Positions 57,156 to 64,000 of a DNA stretch of 64,000 nucleotides are shown here, in pieces. Source of the stretch: Streptomyces aureoverticillatus. Lineage in GTDB: Bacteria > Actinomycetota > Actinomycetes > Streptomycetales > Streptomycetaceae. The position numbers were made by a program, and so were the translations under genes. The stretch covers positions 62,001-126,000 of the forward strand of contig NZ_BMSY01000008.1 in assembly GCF_014649395.1 (NCBI RefSeq), read 5' to 3'. Every line of letters starts with the position of its first letter. Positions within the stretch are counted from its first letter, which is position 1. A model generated the notes under the pieces. It saw only the letters and a program-made list of their open reading frames with translations, was not told the origin of the DNA and made no database searches.

Positions 57156-57779
57156 ATGGCCGCAGGGGCACACGGCGAACACGGCGAGCAGCAGGTGTCG
57201 GCCGACTCCGAGAACTGGATGTACCCGCCGAAGGACGGCTGGACATGGGACCAGGTTCAGGAGCTGGACGTCCCGTTCGACTGGGATCTCGTGGATGGGA
57301 AGATCGTGGTACGTGGGATGGCAAAGGCCTGGCACCAATTCGTACGGGACCGGTTTCTCGTGCGCCTGGATCAGGCAAGGCGGGCTCCGTACATGGTCAT
57401 GAGCGAGCAGTCGGTCATGTTCGACGAGCGCAACGTCCCCAAACCCGATGTCATCGTCTTCGACGCGACCGGCCTGGACATCATGACGATGGACTGCGTT
57501 CCCGTCGCGAACGTCGCCCTGGCGATCGAAGTCGTCTCGCCCGGCTCACGCAAGGACGACCGCTTCCTCAAGCCAGGCATGTACGCGGAGGCGGGCATCG
57601 ACTACTACTGGCGCGTCGAGCGCGGCGAGGGCAATGTCCCGGTCGTGCACGAGTTCTGGCGCCACTACGAGGCGGGCGTCTACGCCCCCAGCCCTGAGCA
57701 GCCCACGCACACCGGCAAACTGACCACGGACGTGCCCTTCCCGGTCGACATCGACCTGCGTGGCCTGATCGAGTTCTGA
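57156..57779 (+). CDS. Uma2-family endonuclease-like protein
   Basis: 207 residues from ATG 57156 (GGGAG six bases upstream). Uma2/DUF820 PD-(D/E)XK pattern: WDLVDGKIVVRG, NVPKPDVIVFD (acidic metal site), VALAIEVVSPGSRKDDRFLKPGMYAEAGIDYYWRV. The E-V-V-S plus K residues match the active site of restriction-like nucleases. These proteins are abundant in actinomycetes as orphan genes; their role is unclear (mobile, defence or regulatory). Cytoplasmic. Confidence 0.88.
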   Translation: MAAGAHGEHGEQQVSADSENWMYPPKDGWTWDQVQELDVPFDWDLVDGKIVVRGMAKAWHQFVRDRFLVRLDQARRAPYMVMSEQSVMFDERNVPKPDVIVFDATGLDIMTMDCVPVANVALAIEVVSPGSRKDDRFLKPGMYAEAGIDYYWRVERGEGNVPVVHEFWRHYEAGVYAPSPEQPTHTGKLTTDVPFPVDIDLRGLIEF

Positions 57780-57810
57780 GGGCCGCTGCCACCTGGGTGA
57801 GCGGGCCGGG

Positions 57811-58197
57811 TCAGCTCGTCGCTGCCGCCCGCTCGCCCGAACTGCGCTCCACGCAGAACTCGTTGCCCTCCGGGTCGGCGAGCGTCACCCAGCCGCGGCC
57901 GTCGGGCAGCCGGTGGTCGCCCACGAGGGTCGCGCCGAGCGCGACGACCCGCTCGACCTCCTCGTCCCGCGAGCGGTCCTGCGGCTGCAGGTCGAAGTGC
58001 ACGCGGTTCTTCACGCTCTTCTTCTCCGGTACGGACACGAAGAGCAGCGTGGGGCCCTCGGGGGTGGTCACGAGAGCCTCCGGGTCGCCCGGAAAGTCCT
58101 CCTCGGAGACCTGGCCCTCCAGGACACCGGCCCAGAAGGACGCGAGCGCGTAGGCGTCGGAACAGTCGAAGGTCACGTGGCGCACGAGAGTCGTCAT
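57811..58197 (-). CDS. VOC (glyoxalase-like) protein
   Basis: 128 residues from ATG 58197. Single VOC domain of the Glyoxalase_6 type: LVRHVTFDCSDAYALASFWAGVLEG, VPEKKSVKNRVHFDLQPQDR, VERVVALGATLVGD, WVTLADPEGNEFCVER. His and Glu at the usual metal-ligand places (HVTFDC, VHFDL, EFCVER) are present. Enzyme or binding protein of unknown substrate. The longer reading frame upstream is not supported. Confidence 0.88.
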   Translation of the reverse strand: MTTLVRHVTFDCSDAYALASFWAGVLEGQVSEEDFPGDPEALVTTPEGPTLLFVSVPEKKSVKNRVHFDLQPQDRSRDEEVERVVALGATLVGDHRLPDGRGWVTLADPEGNEFCVERSSGERAAATS

Positions 58198-58271
58198 GGC
58201 CGCACTATCGGGCAGCGGCGCGGCCGGGGTCCACCGCATTTCGCTCCGCGCGGCCTTGCGGAGCCATGAAA

Positions 58272-58299
58272 CCGGGGCCGAGCGGCGGCTCGGCCCCGG
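58272..58299 (-). terminator. Intrinsic terminator of the secreted repeat peptide
   Basis: CCGGGGCCGAGC (58272-58283), loop GGCG, GCTCGGCCCCGG (58288-58299): perfect 12-bp stem, followed on the - strand by GGTTTC. Located 20 bp past the peptide stop. Confidence 0.75.
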
Positions 58300-58318
58300 G
58301 CCTCCGTGCGCGGTGCGG

Positions 58319-58546
58319 TCAGGCTTGCGGCGAGGTGGGCAGGTGGCCCTCGCCGAACGGTGCCGACGGGAGGTGCCCATCGCTGGGCGGGGCCGGGAGG
58401 TGTCCCTCGCCCAGTGGCGAGGCGGGCAGGTGGCCCTCGCTGGGCGGGGCCGGCATGTGGCTTTCGGCGAGCGCCGGGGACGCCGCCCCCGCAGTCGCGG
58501 CGGCCATCACGGCGAGGGTCACGAAGATCTTCCTGGTTCGTGTCAT
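58319..58546 (-). CDS. Secreted repeat peptide precursor, five [ED]xH[LM]P units
   Basis: 75 residues from ATG 58546, which has AAGGAG five bases upstream. Residues 1-27 are a signal peptide (TRTRK, hydrophobic Ala-rich core, cleavage after ALA). The mature about 48 residues consist almost wholly of five repeats: ESHMPAPP, EGHLPASP, EGHLPAPP, DGHLPSAP, EGHLPTSP, separated by one or two residues. No cysteine and no obvious enzyme fold. I recall similar short streptomycete proteins carrying the unhelpful database name sigma-like protein (not verified). It lies behind a SARP-NB-ARC-TPR regulator and a second repeat peptide on the same strand. Signal or metal-binding peptide is speculative. Confidence 0.8.
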   Translation of the reverse strand: MTRTRKIFVTLAVMAAATAGAASPALAESHMPAPPSEGHLPASPLGEGHLPAPPSDGHLPSAPFGEGHLPTSPQA

Positions 58547-58606
58547 TCGAACTCCTTGGAGGGGGCAGACTTTCAACAAGTGACTCTAGCCGCACATAAG
58601 CGCGTA

Positions 58607-58616
58607 TGTTCGAACA
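58607..58616. promoter_or_regulatory. Palindrome TGTTCGAACA upstream of the secreted repeat peptide
   Basis: Perfect 10-bp palindrome 61 bp upstream of the peptide ATG, in an AT-richer stretch that also contains CCGCT-AAATA-AGCGG (58621-58635). Candidate operator; the promoter itself is not clear. Confidence 0.4.
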
Positions 58617-58668
58617 ATTCCCGCTAAATAAGCGGAAGTTGGCGCCTGTGGAAACTCACAAGAAAAAC

Positions 58669-58709
58669 ATCGGCCGCGGCGGCTCCCCCTCCGCGCCGCC
58701 GCGGCCGAT
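58669..58709 (-). terminator. Strong intrinsic terminator between the two repeat peptides
   Basis: Arms ATCGGCCGCGGCGGC (58669-58683) and GCCGCCGCGGCCGAT (58695-58709) with an 11-base loop, perfect 15-bp stem. Followed on the - strand by GTTTTTCTTG, a textbook U tract rare in this genome. Confidence 0.88.
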
Positions 58710-58728
58710 CCCCGTCGGGATGAAAGTC

Positions 58729-58920
58729 TCAGGCGTCCTTGGCGGGCGGGGCCGGGATGTGGCCTTCGCCCTGCGTGGTCACTCCGCTCTTGGGCGGCGG
58801 CGCCGGAATGTGACCTTCGCCGGGCGGGACGGACGGAGCGTCCTGCGGCGGGGAGGGAATGTGGCCCTCACCCATCGGCACGAGATTCTGCGGCTTCTTC
58901 TTCTTTTGGGCTTCGCTCAT
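58729..58920 (-). CDS. Cytoplasmic-type repeat peptide, three GEGHIPxPP units
   Basis: 63 residues from ATG 58920 (CAGGAG eight bases upstream). A short basic N-terminus (SEAQKKKKPQ) with no hydrophobic core, so no classical signal peptide. Three units follow: GEGHIPSPP at about 17-25, GEGHIPAPP at about 34-42, GEGHIPAPP at about 51-59, the last preceded by GVTTQ. The unit is the same as in the secreted peptide at 58319. It is the first gene after the SARP-NB-ARC-TPR regulator (201 bp) and ends at a strong terminator. Function unknown; a precursor for processing or a ligand for the TPR regulator is speculation. Confidence 0.78.
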   Translation of the reverse strand: MSEAQKKKKPQNLVPMGEGHIPSPPQDAPSVPPGEGHIPAPPPKSGVTTQGEGHIPAPPAKDA

Positions 58921-58956
58921 GGTTGCAACTCCTGAAGGTGCGGGGCTCCGGGACTG

Positions 58957-59002
58957 GATCGCCCGCTCAGCAACTCCCCCGAGGGTCGCTGAACGGGCGA
59001 TC
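58957..59002. promoter_or_regulatory. Imperfect 15-bp inverted repeat upstream of the repeat peptide gene
   Basis: GATCGCCCGCTCAGC (58957-58971) and GCTGAACGGGCGATC (58988-59002), one mismatch, 16-base centre. It lies between the SARP regulator stop and the repeat peptide start, 37-82 bp before that ATG. Could be the regulator's terminator, an operator or a 5'-UTR hairpin. Confidence 0.6.
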
Positions 59003-59121
59003 GGGCCGCTCACGATAGCTAGTGGGGCCCACGCGACCCGTCTGCCCCCCGACGCGACGGATCGATAAGTAGAGAGTGGCATCCACTCATAAACGTTCGA
59101 TGAACGCGCTCGACAGCCGTG

Positions 59122-62100
59122 TCACGCCGCCGCTACAGGGCGGAGCAGGGCCCGCACCGCGGCGGCCTCCGGAGCCCCGGCCTCCTCGTGCAGCGCGAGG
59201 GCCTTGTGCCAGCAGGCGCGTGCGCGGTCGACCTGCCCGAGGGCGTCCAGAGCCCGGCCCAGCAGGGTCAGCACGTTGGCGCGCATCCAGTCGCCGCCGA
59301 CGCACCCCGTGGCGAGGGCCTGCTCGGCGTGCTGAGCCGCCTGCGCCGGGTGGCGGGCCGCGAGATGGACCTGCGCGATGCGGTAGTGGGCCGTGCCCTC
59401 CCACAGGCGCTGGCGGCTCTCCACGAACAGGTGCAGCGCGTCGGTCAGATGCTCCAGTCCCTCCGCGTGGCGGCCCGCGTGGCTGAGGCTGATCCCGAGG
59501 GCGGACTGCGCGTTGGCGATCCGGAAGGTGAGGCCCAGATCGCTGTAGATGGCCACCCCTTGGCGGGCGAGTTCGATCGCCTTGTTGGTACGCCCCAGCG
59601 CGACCAGGACCCGGGACCAGTTGCAGAGCGCGCTCGCCTCACTGGGACGGTTGCCGTCGAGCCGGAAGATCTCGATGGCCTTGAGCAGATGGACCTCGCT
59701 CGCCGCGTGCTGGTTCAAGCAGTACGCGTTGATGCCCAGCTCGTTCGAGGCGTTGCCCTGGGTCCAGAGGTCTTCGGAGGTCTGGGCCAGCACGGCGGCC
59801 TGCTCCAGCTCGGTGACGGCATCCTCGAAGCGCCCGACCTTGCACAGCACCTGGGCGAGGCTCACCCGGGCGCGGCCCTCCGCACGGGCGTCCTCGGCTG
59901 CCGCCCCGGCATCACGGGCCGCGCGCGTCGCCAGTTCGTACCGATAGGAACTCGCCCCGGACTCCGCCAGATCCTTTGCCGCGAGCAGCAGATCCACCGC
60001 ACGCCGCAGCCCGGCCGGGCTCAGCGACTGCTGTACGCAGGCCAGAATGCACGCCGCCTCGGCGTGGAGCCAGTCCAGGGCCGTGGTGGCATCGGCGAAG
60101 TCCAGCCCCGCCCGATCCGGCTCTTCCAGGTGGTCCACTGTCTTGTCCCCGGGACGCTCCACCGCGTAGACGCGGACCGCCGAAGCCAGATAAAAGTCCA
60201 GCAACCGCGAAAGCGCGGCCTCCCGCTCGCTCGGCGGCAGCTCGTCCCGTTCCGCGCACGCACGCGCGTAGAGCCGTACGAGATCGTGGTACCGGTAGCG
60301 GCCGGGTGCCGCGGATTCCAGGAGGGACGTGTCGACCAGGGACTCCAGGAGGTCCTCGGTGTCCTCGACCGGCAGGTCAAGGACCGCGGCCGCCGCCGCG
60401 AGGGAGATGTCGGGGCCGTCCGCCAGGCCCAGGAGGCGGAAGGCGCGGGCCTGGGCCGGCTCCAGCTGGCCGTAGCCGAGTTCGAAGGTGGCCTCGACCG
60501 CGAGGTCGCCCGCCTGGAGCTCGTCGAGGCGGCGCCGCTCGTCCGCGAGCTTGGCGGCGAGCGTGGAGACGGTCCAGGTGCGGCGGGCGGCGAGCCGGGA
60601 CGCCGCGATGCGGATGGCGAGGGGGAGGAAGCCGCAGGCCGCGACGACGTCGAGGGCCGCTTCGCGCTCGGACGCCACCCGCTCCTCGCCGACGATCTTC
60701 GTGAAGAGCGACAACGCCTCGTCGGGCGACATCACGTCGAGGTCGACGAGGTGGGCGCCCGCGAGGTCCACCATTCGCATCCGGCTGGTGACCAGCGCCG
60801 CGCACCCCTCCATGCCGGGCAGCAGCGGCCGCACCTGCGCGGCGTCACGGGCGTTGTCCAGGAGGACGAGGACACGGCGGCCGTCCAGGACGGAGCGGTA
60901 GAGGGCGGCTCGTTCCTCCAGGGAGTCGGGGATCGCGGAGTCCGCGGTGCCGAGGGCGCGCAGGAACGCGCCGAGGACGGTCTCCGGTTCCGCCGCCCGG
61001 GGGCCCGCGCCCTGGAGGTCGACGTACAGCTGCCCGTCCGGGAAGTGCGTACGCGCCGCGTGCGCGACATGCACCGCGAGCGTCGTCTTGCCCACGCCAC
61101 CGATGCCCGCGAGCGCGGAGACCGCCATGACGCGGCCCTCGGCCGTGGAGAGGATGTCGCTGAGTTCCTTGACGAAGGAGACTCGGCCGGTGAAGTCCTG
61201 GACAGTTGCTGGGAGTTGTGCGGGGCGCACGACGCCGGCGGACGGCTCGGCGGCCGGGGACGACGGCTCGGCGAGGGCCGGGTCGGCCTGGAGGATGCGC
61301 TGCTGGAGCTCCTGGAGGCCGGGGCGCGGGTCGACGCCCAGCTCGTCGGCGAGCAGCCGGCGCGTGTCGGCGTACACGGCGAGGGCCTCGGCCTGCCGGC
61401 CGGAGCGGTAGAGGGCGAGCATGAGGAGTTCGCGGAGGCGCTCCCGGAGCGGGTGCGCGGCCGTGAGGGCCGTCAGCTCGGAGACGGACTCCGCGTGGCA
61501 GCCCTGTTCCAGGTCCATGTCGAGGCGGGCCTCCAGGAGCTGGAGCCGCCATTCCTCGAGCCGGGTGCGCTGCGTGTCCGCGTACGGACCGGGGACGTTG
61601 GCCAGGGGCTCGCCGTCCCAGAGCGACAGCGCCTTGTTGACCAGCGAACGCGCCTGGCACAGGTCGCCGAGCCCGCGCGCCCGCTCGGCCGCCGACCACA
61701 GCGTCTCCGCCTCGGCCAGGTCGAGCGCGCCCTCGGCGGCCCGCACGGCATAGCCGCCGGACTCGCTGACCAGGGCGCCGGGCGGCAGCACCTTGCGCAG
61801 CCGGGACGCGTACGTACGGATCGCGGCCAGGGCCTGCGACGGCGACTCCTCGCCCCAGATGGCGTCGATCAGCTCGGAGGCGGTGGCGGTGCGGCCGTCG
61901 CGCAGCAAGAGGGCGGCGAGCAGGGCGCGCTGCTGCGGGGAGCCGGTGGGCAGTTGTTCCGCGCCGAGCCAGGCGCGTACGGGTCCGAGCACGCTGAAGC
62001 GGGCAGACCGCTCGTCGTGCCCGTCCGGCGCCAAAGGCCCGGCCGACCCGGAAGTTCCGGCCGACCCGGCAGGCGCGTCCGGTCCCGAAGGCCCGGCCGA

Positions 62101-62235
62101 CCCGGCAGGCCCGGCCGACCCCGAAGACTTGTCCTTCCGCGCGGCGGCCACGGGTTCACCCCGCCGCACCGCTGTCTCAGGGTCGCTTTCCGCCGTCGAA
62201 CGCCGCTGGTCCGGCACTCGCGGTAGTCCGTCCAT
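59122..62235 (-). CDS. SARP/AfsR-type regulator: winged helix, BTAD, NB-ARC ATPase, TPR
   Basis: 1037 residues from ATG 62235 (GGGAG just upstream). Order: Gly/Ser/Ala/Pro-rich N-terminal repeat (about 30-75), OmpR-like winged helix (about 80-150), BTAD domain (about 165-310), NB-ARC NTPase (about 350-620) with P-loop GIGGVGKTT near 378 and VLVLLDNARD, then helical repeats resembling TPRs to the C-terminus (about 720-1035). This is the AfsR architecture of streptomycete pathway-specific activators, where the TPR part senses ligands or partners. Two repeat-peptide genes follow on the same strand. Divergent from the amidohydrolase; no biosynthetic cluster of the usual kind is visible beside it. 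Confidence 0.92.
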   Translation of the reverse strand: MDGLPRVPDQRRSTAESDPETAVRRGEPVAAARKDKSSGSAGPAGSAGPSGPDAPAGSAGTSGSAGPLAPDGHDERSARFSVLGPVRAWLGAEQLPTGSPQQRALLAALLLRDGRTATASELIDAIWGEESPSQALAAIRTYASRLRKVLPPGALVSESGGYAVRAAEGALDLAEAETLWSAAERARGLGDLCQARSLVNKALSLWDGEPLANVPGPYADTQRTRLEEWRLQLLEARLDMDLEQGCHAESVSELTALTAAHPLRERLRELLMLALYRSGRQAEALAVYADTRRLLADELGVDPRPGLQELQQRILQADPALAEPSSPAAEPSAGVVRPAQLPATVQDFTGRVSFVKELSDILSTAEGRVMAVSALAGIGGVGKTTLAVHVAHAARTHFPDGQLYVDLQGAGPRAAEPETVLGAFLRALGTADSAIPDSLEERAALYRSVLDGRRVLVLLDNARDAAQVRPLLPGMEGCAALVTSRMRMVDLAGAHLVDLDVMSPDEALSLFTKIVGEERVASEREAALDVVAACGFLPLAIRIAASRLAARRTWTVSTLAAKLADERRRLDELQAGDLAVEATFELGYGQLEPAQARAFRLLGLADGPDISLAAAAAVLDLPVEDTEDLLESLVDTSLLESAAPGRYRYHDLVRLYARACAERDELPPSEREAALSRLLDFYLASAVRVYAVERPGDKTVDHLEEPDRAGLDFADATTALDWLHAEAACILACVQQSLSPAGLRRAVDLLLAAKDLAESGASSYRYELATRAARDAGAAAEDARAEGRARVSLAQVLCKVGRFEDAVTELEQAAVLAQTSEDLWTQGNASNELGINAYCLNQHAASEVHLLKAIEIFRLDGNRPSEASALCNWSRVLVALGRTNKAIELARQGVAIYSDLGLTFRIANAQSALGISLSHAGRHAEGLEHLTDALHLFVESRQRLWEGTAHYRIAQVHLAARHPAQAAQHAEQALATGCVGGDWMRANVLTLLGRALDALGQVDRARACWHKALALHEEAGAPEAAAVRALLRPVAAA

Positions 62236-62447
62236 CGCTCCCCCTGCTGCCCTGCCGCACGCAGTCGCTGAAGTCTGTTCAAATACGCCCAACTGTGCCC
62301 GGCTGTGCCTTGGTTTGTGCCCGTCAACGGGCCTGCCCTGCCCGAGAGACTTGCTGCGGTGCACAGTTTGCCTTGTCCGGAGCGGATGCGTCAGCCGTGG
62401 GAGACGGCTCTCACAGGGTTCCCGCACCAGTGACCGGATCCGGACAA

Positions 62448-62462
62448 CTGACGGATCGTCAG
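62448..62462. promoter_or_regulatory. Catabolic operator candidate, site 14
   Basis: CTGACGGATCGTCAG, 22 bp before the chosen amidohydrolase ATG, in the region divergent to the SARP gene. It extends the shared operator to a unit 7 kb from the others. Confidence 0.75.
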
Positions 62463-62483
62463 ATGCGCGCTACCGTGAGCCGT

Positions 62484-63755
62484 ATGGAGACCATGGAGAG
62501 CACTGAGGAGGCCGCCACCGCCGCACCGCCGTTCCCGAGGATCATCTCGGTGGACGACCACACGGTGGAGCCCGCGCACGTCTGGCAGGACCGCCTCCCC
62601 GCGAAGTACCGCGACCGGGGGCCGCGCATCGTCCGTGCCCCGCTCAAGGAAATGACCTTTTTGGGCGGGAAGTTCGCTCCGGTCATGGGGGAGAAAGGGG
62701 ACGACGGCCCCATAGGGGACTGGTGGGTGTACGAGGACCTGCACCGCCCGCTGACCCGCCTCGACACCGCCGTCGGCTACGACCGCGACGAGATCAAGCT
62801 CGAAGTGATCACGTACGAGCAGATGCGCCGCGGCTCCTTCAGTGTCCCGGACCGGCTCGCCGACATGGACGTGAATCACGTCCAGTCCGCCCTGTGCTTC
62901 CCCACCTTCCCGCGCTTCTGCGGCCAGACCTTCACCGAGGCGCCGGACCGCGACCTGGGTCTTCTCTGCGTACGGGCGTACAACGACTGGATGGTGGACG
63001 AGTGGTGCGGCCCCGCCGCACAAGGTCGGCTGATACCGCTACCCCTCATCCCCCTCTGGGATCCGGATCTGGCCGCCGCGGAGGTCCGGCGCAACGCGGC
63101 GCGCGGCGTCCGGGCCGTGGCCTTTTCGGAGATACCGCCCTACCTCGGGCTCCCGTCGATCCACTCGGACGACTGGGACCCCTTCCTCGCGGCCTGCGAC
63201 GAGACCGGCACGGTCGTGGCCATGCACATCGGCTCCTCCAGCAGGATGCCGTCCACCTCCGCCGACGCGCCGCCCGCCGTCGGCTCCACCGTCACCTTCG
63301 CCAACTGCTGCTTCTCCATGGTCGACTGGCTGATGAGCGGCAAGTTCGAGCGCTTCACGAACCTCAAGGTGATGTACGCCGAGGGGCAGATCGGCTGGAT
63401 CCCCTACATCCTGGAGCGCGCGGACGTGGTGTGGGAGGAGAACCGCGGCTGGGGCGGCGTCGCCGACAAGGTGCACCGCCCGCCGTCCGAGCTCTTCGCC
63501 GGCCATGTCTTCGGCTGCTTCTTCGACGACGCGTTCGGCCTGCGCAACCTGGACGCGATCGGCGTCGGCAACGTCCTGTACGAGACGGACTACCCGCACT
63601 CCGACTCCACCTGGCCGAAGTCCCGCCAGGTCGGCGAGGAGCAGATGGGGCACCTGGCCCCGGACGTCGTGGAGCGGATCGTGCGCGGCAACGCGATCGA
63701 GCTCCTGGGGCTGACGGAGGACGGCCTGTGGCCCGGCGCCGTCAGGTCGTCGTGA
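62484..63755 (+). CDS. Amidohydrolase family protein (Amidohydro_2)
   Basis: 423 residues from ATG 62484; ATG 62463 and GTG 62475 are alternatives. Family signature: ISVDDHTVEPAHVWQDRLP at the N-terminus, LADMDVNHVQSALCFPTFPRFCGQ, VVAMHIGSSS with the metal-site His, and VLYETDYPHSDSTWPKSR with the catalytic Asp near 380. Relatives include decarboxylases and meta-cleavage hydrolases. Operator site 14 lies upstream, so it joins the catabolic regulon. The stop overlaps the next start (GTGA). Confidence 0.88.
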   Translation: METMESTEEAATAAPPFPRIISVDDHTVEPAHVWQDRLPAKYRDRGPRIVRAPLKEMTFLGGKFAPVMGEKGDDGPIGDWWVYEDLHRPLTRLDTAVGYDRDEIKLEVITYEQMRRGSFSVPDRLADMDVNHVQSALCFPTFPRFCGQTFTEAPDRDLGLLCVRAYNDWMVDEWCGPAAQGRLIPLPLIPLWDPDLAAAEVRRNAARGVRAVAFSEIPPYLGLPSIHSDDWDPFLAACDETGTVVAMHIGSSSRMPSTSADAPPAVGSTVTFANCCFSMVDWLMSGKFERFTNLKVMYAEGQIGWIPYILERADVVWEENRGWGGVADKVHRPPSELFAGHVFGCFFDDAFGLRNLDAIGVGNVLYETDYPHSDSTWPKSRQVGEEQMGHLAPDVVERIVRGNAIELLGLTEDGLWPGAVRSS

Positions 63756-64000
63756 GGGGCGGACGGGCCATGGCGGCGGATTTCCCGCCCGGGCGGCTCG
63801 CGTACGGGATGCAGCTTCCGGTGCAGGCCCAGAGCGCCCTCTTCGCGGAGGCGTGGGAGGCGGAGGCCACCGTCGAGGACCTGGTGGAGATCGCTCGCGT
63901 CGCGGACCGCTCCGGGTTCGCGTACGTCGCGTGCTGCGACCACGTGGCGATCCCGCGGCGCCTCGCGGACGCGATGGGCGTCACCTGGTACGACCCGGTC
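63752..64000 (+). CDS. LLM-class flavin/F420-dependent oxidoreductase (5' part)
   Basis: 83 codons are present before the window ends, in frame through 64000. GTG 63752 overlaps the amidohydrolase stop; ATG 63770 is an alternative. The N-terminus RLAYGMQLPVQAQSALF, VEDLVEIARVADRSGFAYVACCDHVAIPR is the beta1-alpha1-beta2 start of luciferase-like TIM barrels. Co-transcribed with the amidohydrolase under operator site 14. It may perform an F420- or FMN-dependent oxidation or monooxygenation in the pathway; the rest lies outside the window. Confidence 0.85.
   Translation, partial: MRGGRAMAADFPPGRLAYGMQLPVQAQSALFAEAWEAEATVEDLVEIARVADRSGFAYVACCDHVAIPRRLADAMGVTWYDPV

Noticed and set aside
58607..58616. 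TGTTCGAACA as a LexA/SOS box
   Set aside because: The actinobacterial box needs TCGAAC-N4-GTTCGA; here the half-sites overlap with no spacer.
21547..62462. Interpretation of the palindromes as KstR or KstR2 boxes
   Set aside because: The half-site TGACGG does not match either published consensus, so a different TetR specificity is assumed.

Overview
The window reads as an actinomycete chromosome, almost certainly a Streptomyces. Very high GC with GC-rich third positions, frequent GTG starts, four-base start/stop overlaps (ATGA, GTGA), ECF sigma/anti-sigma pairs, a SARP/AfsR-type regulator, a PQQ-propeller Ser/Thr kinase, F420-type enzymes and a dispersed streptomycete intergenic repeat all point that way. 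No rRNA, tRNA, CRISPR, transposase or prophage gene was recognised.

Layout. 1-7.7 kb: two ABC export systems (a MacB-like adaptor-ATPase-permease set on the + strand and an ATPase-permease pair on the - strand) flanking a PAS/GAF sensor. 7.9-19.9 kb: general regulatory and housekeeping genes: a DNA primase/polymerase-like protein divergent from a TPR-type regulator, a membrane protein with a Tyr/Gly-rich low-complexity cytoplasmic region, a branched-chain-type solute-binding lipoprotein, an SCO4402-family protein, purU, an ECF sigma factor with its fused anti-sigma/MDMPI partner, a STAS protein and an EF-hand protein.

20-56 kb: a large acyl-CoA catabolic domain. It holds two AMP-forming CoA ligases (one FadD3-like), four acyl-CoA dehydrogenases, an SDR, a zinc alcohol dehydrogenase, two crotonases, two SCP2-thiolase-like proteins, two OB-fold/DUF35 partners, an ADP-forming CoA ligase, a HsaB-like flavin reductase, a Ddn-like F420 enzyme, a cyclase-family hydrolase and, after a gap, an amidohydrolase plus LLM oxidoreductase at 62.5-64 kb. 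Unrelated genes (transporters, GNATs, a kinase, VOC proteins) are interspersed. These catabolic transcription units share a 15-bp palindrome, consensus CTGACGGnCCGTCAG; I count 14 candidate copies. A TetR gene lies in the middle and carries a degenerate copy across its own start codon. The gene set resembles the mycobacterial/rhodococcal steroid C/D-ring and side-chain machinery, but no ring-cleavage genes are present here. I infer one TetR-controlled regulon for degrading an alicyclic or terpenoid-like acid.

57-62.3 kb: a Uma2-type nuclease, a VOC protein, then a - strand block of a 1037-residue SARP-NB-ARC-TPR regulator followed by two tiny genes. These encode peptides made largely of repeated [ED]GH[ILM]P-Pro units, one with a signal peptide and one without, each ending at a strong terminator. 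This regulator-plus-repeat-peptide block is the best candidate for a poorly described system. Dispersed GC-rich repeats sit at gene ends at 3.2, 7.9, 31.1 and 36.0-36.4 kb, and one copy supplies the C-terminus of an MFS transporter.
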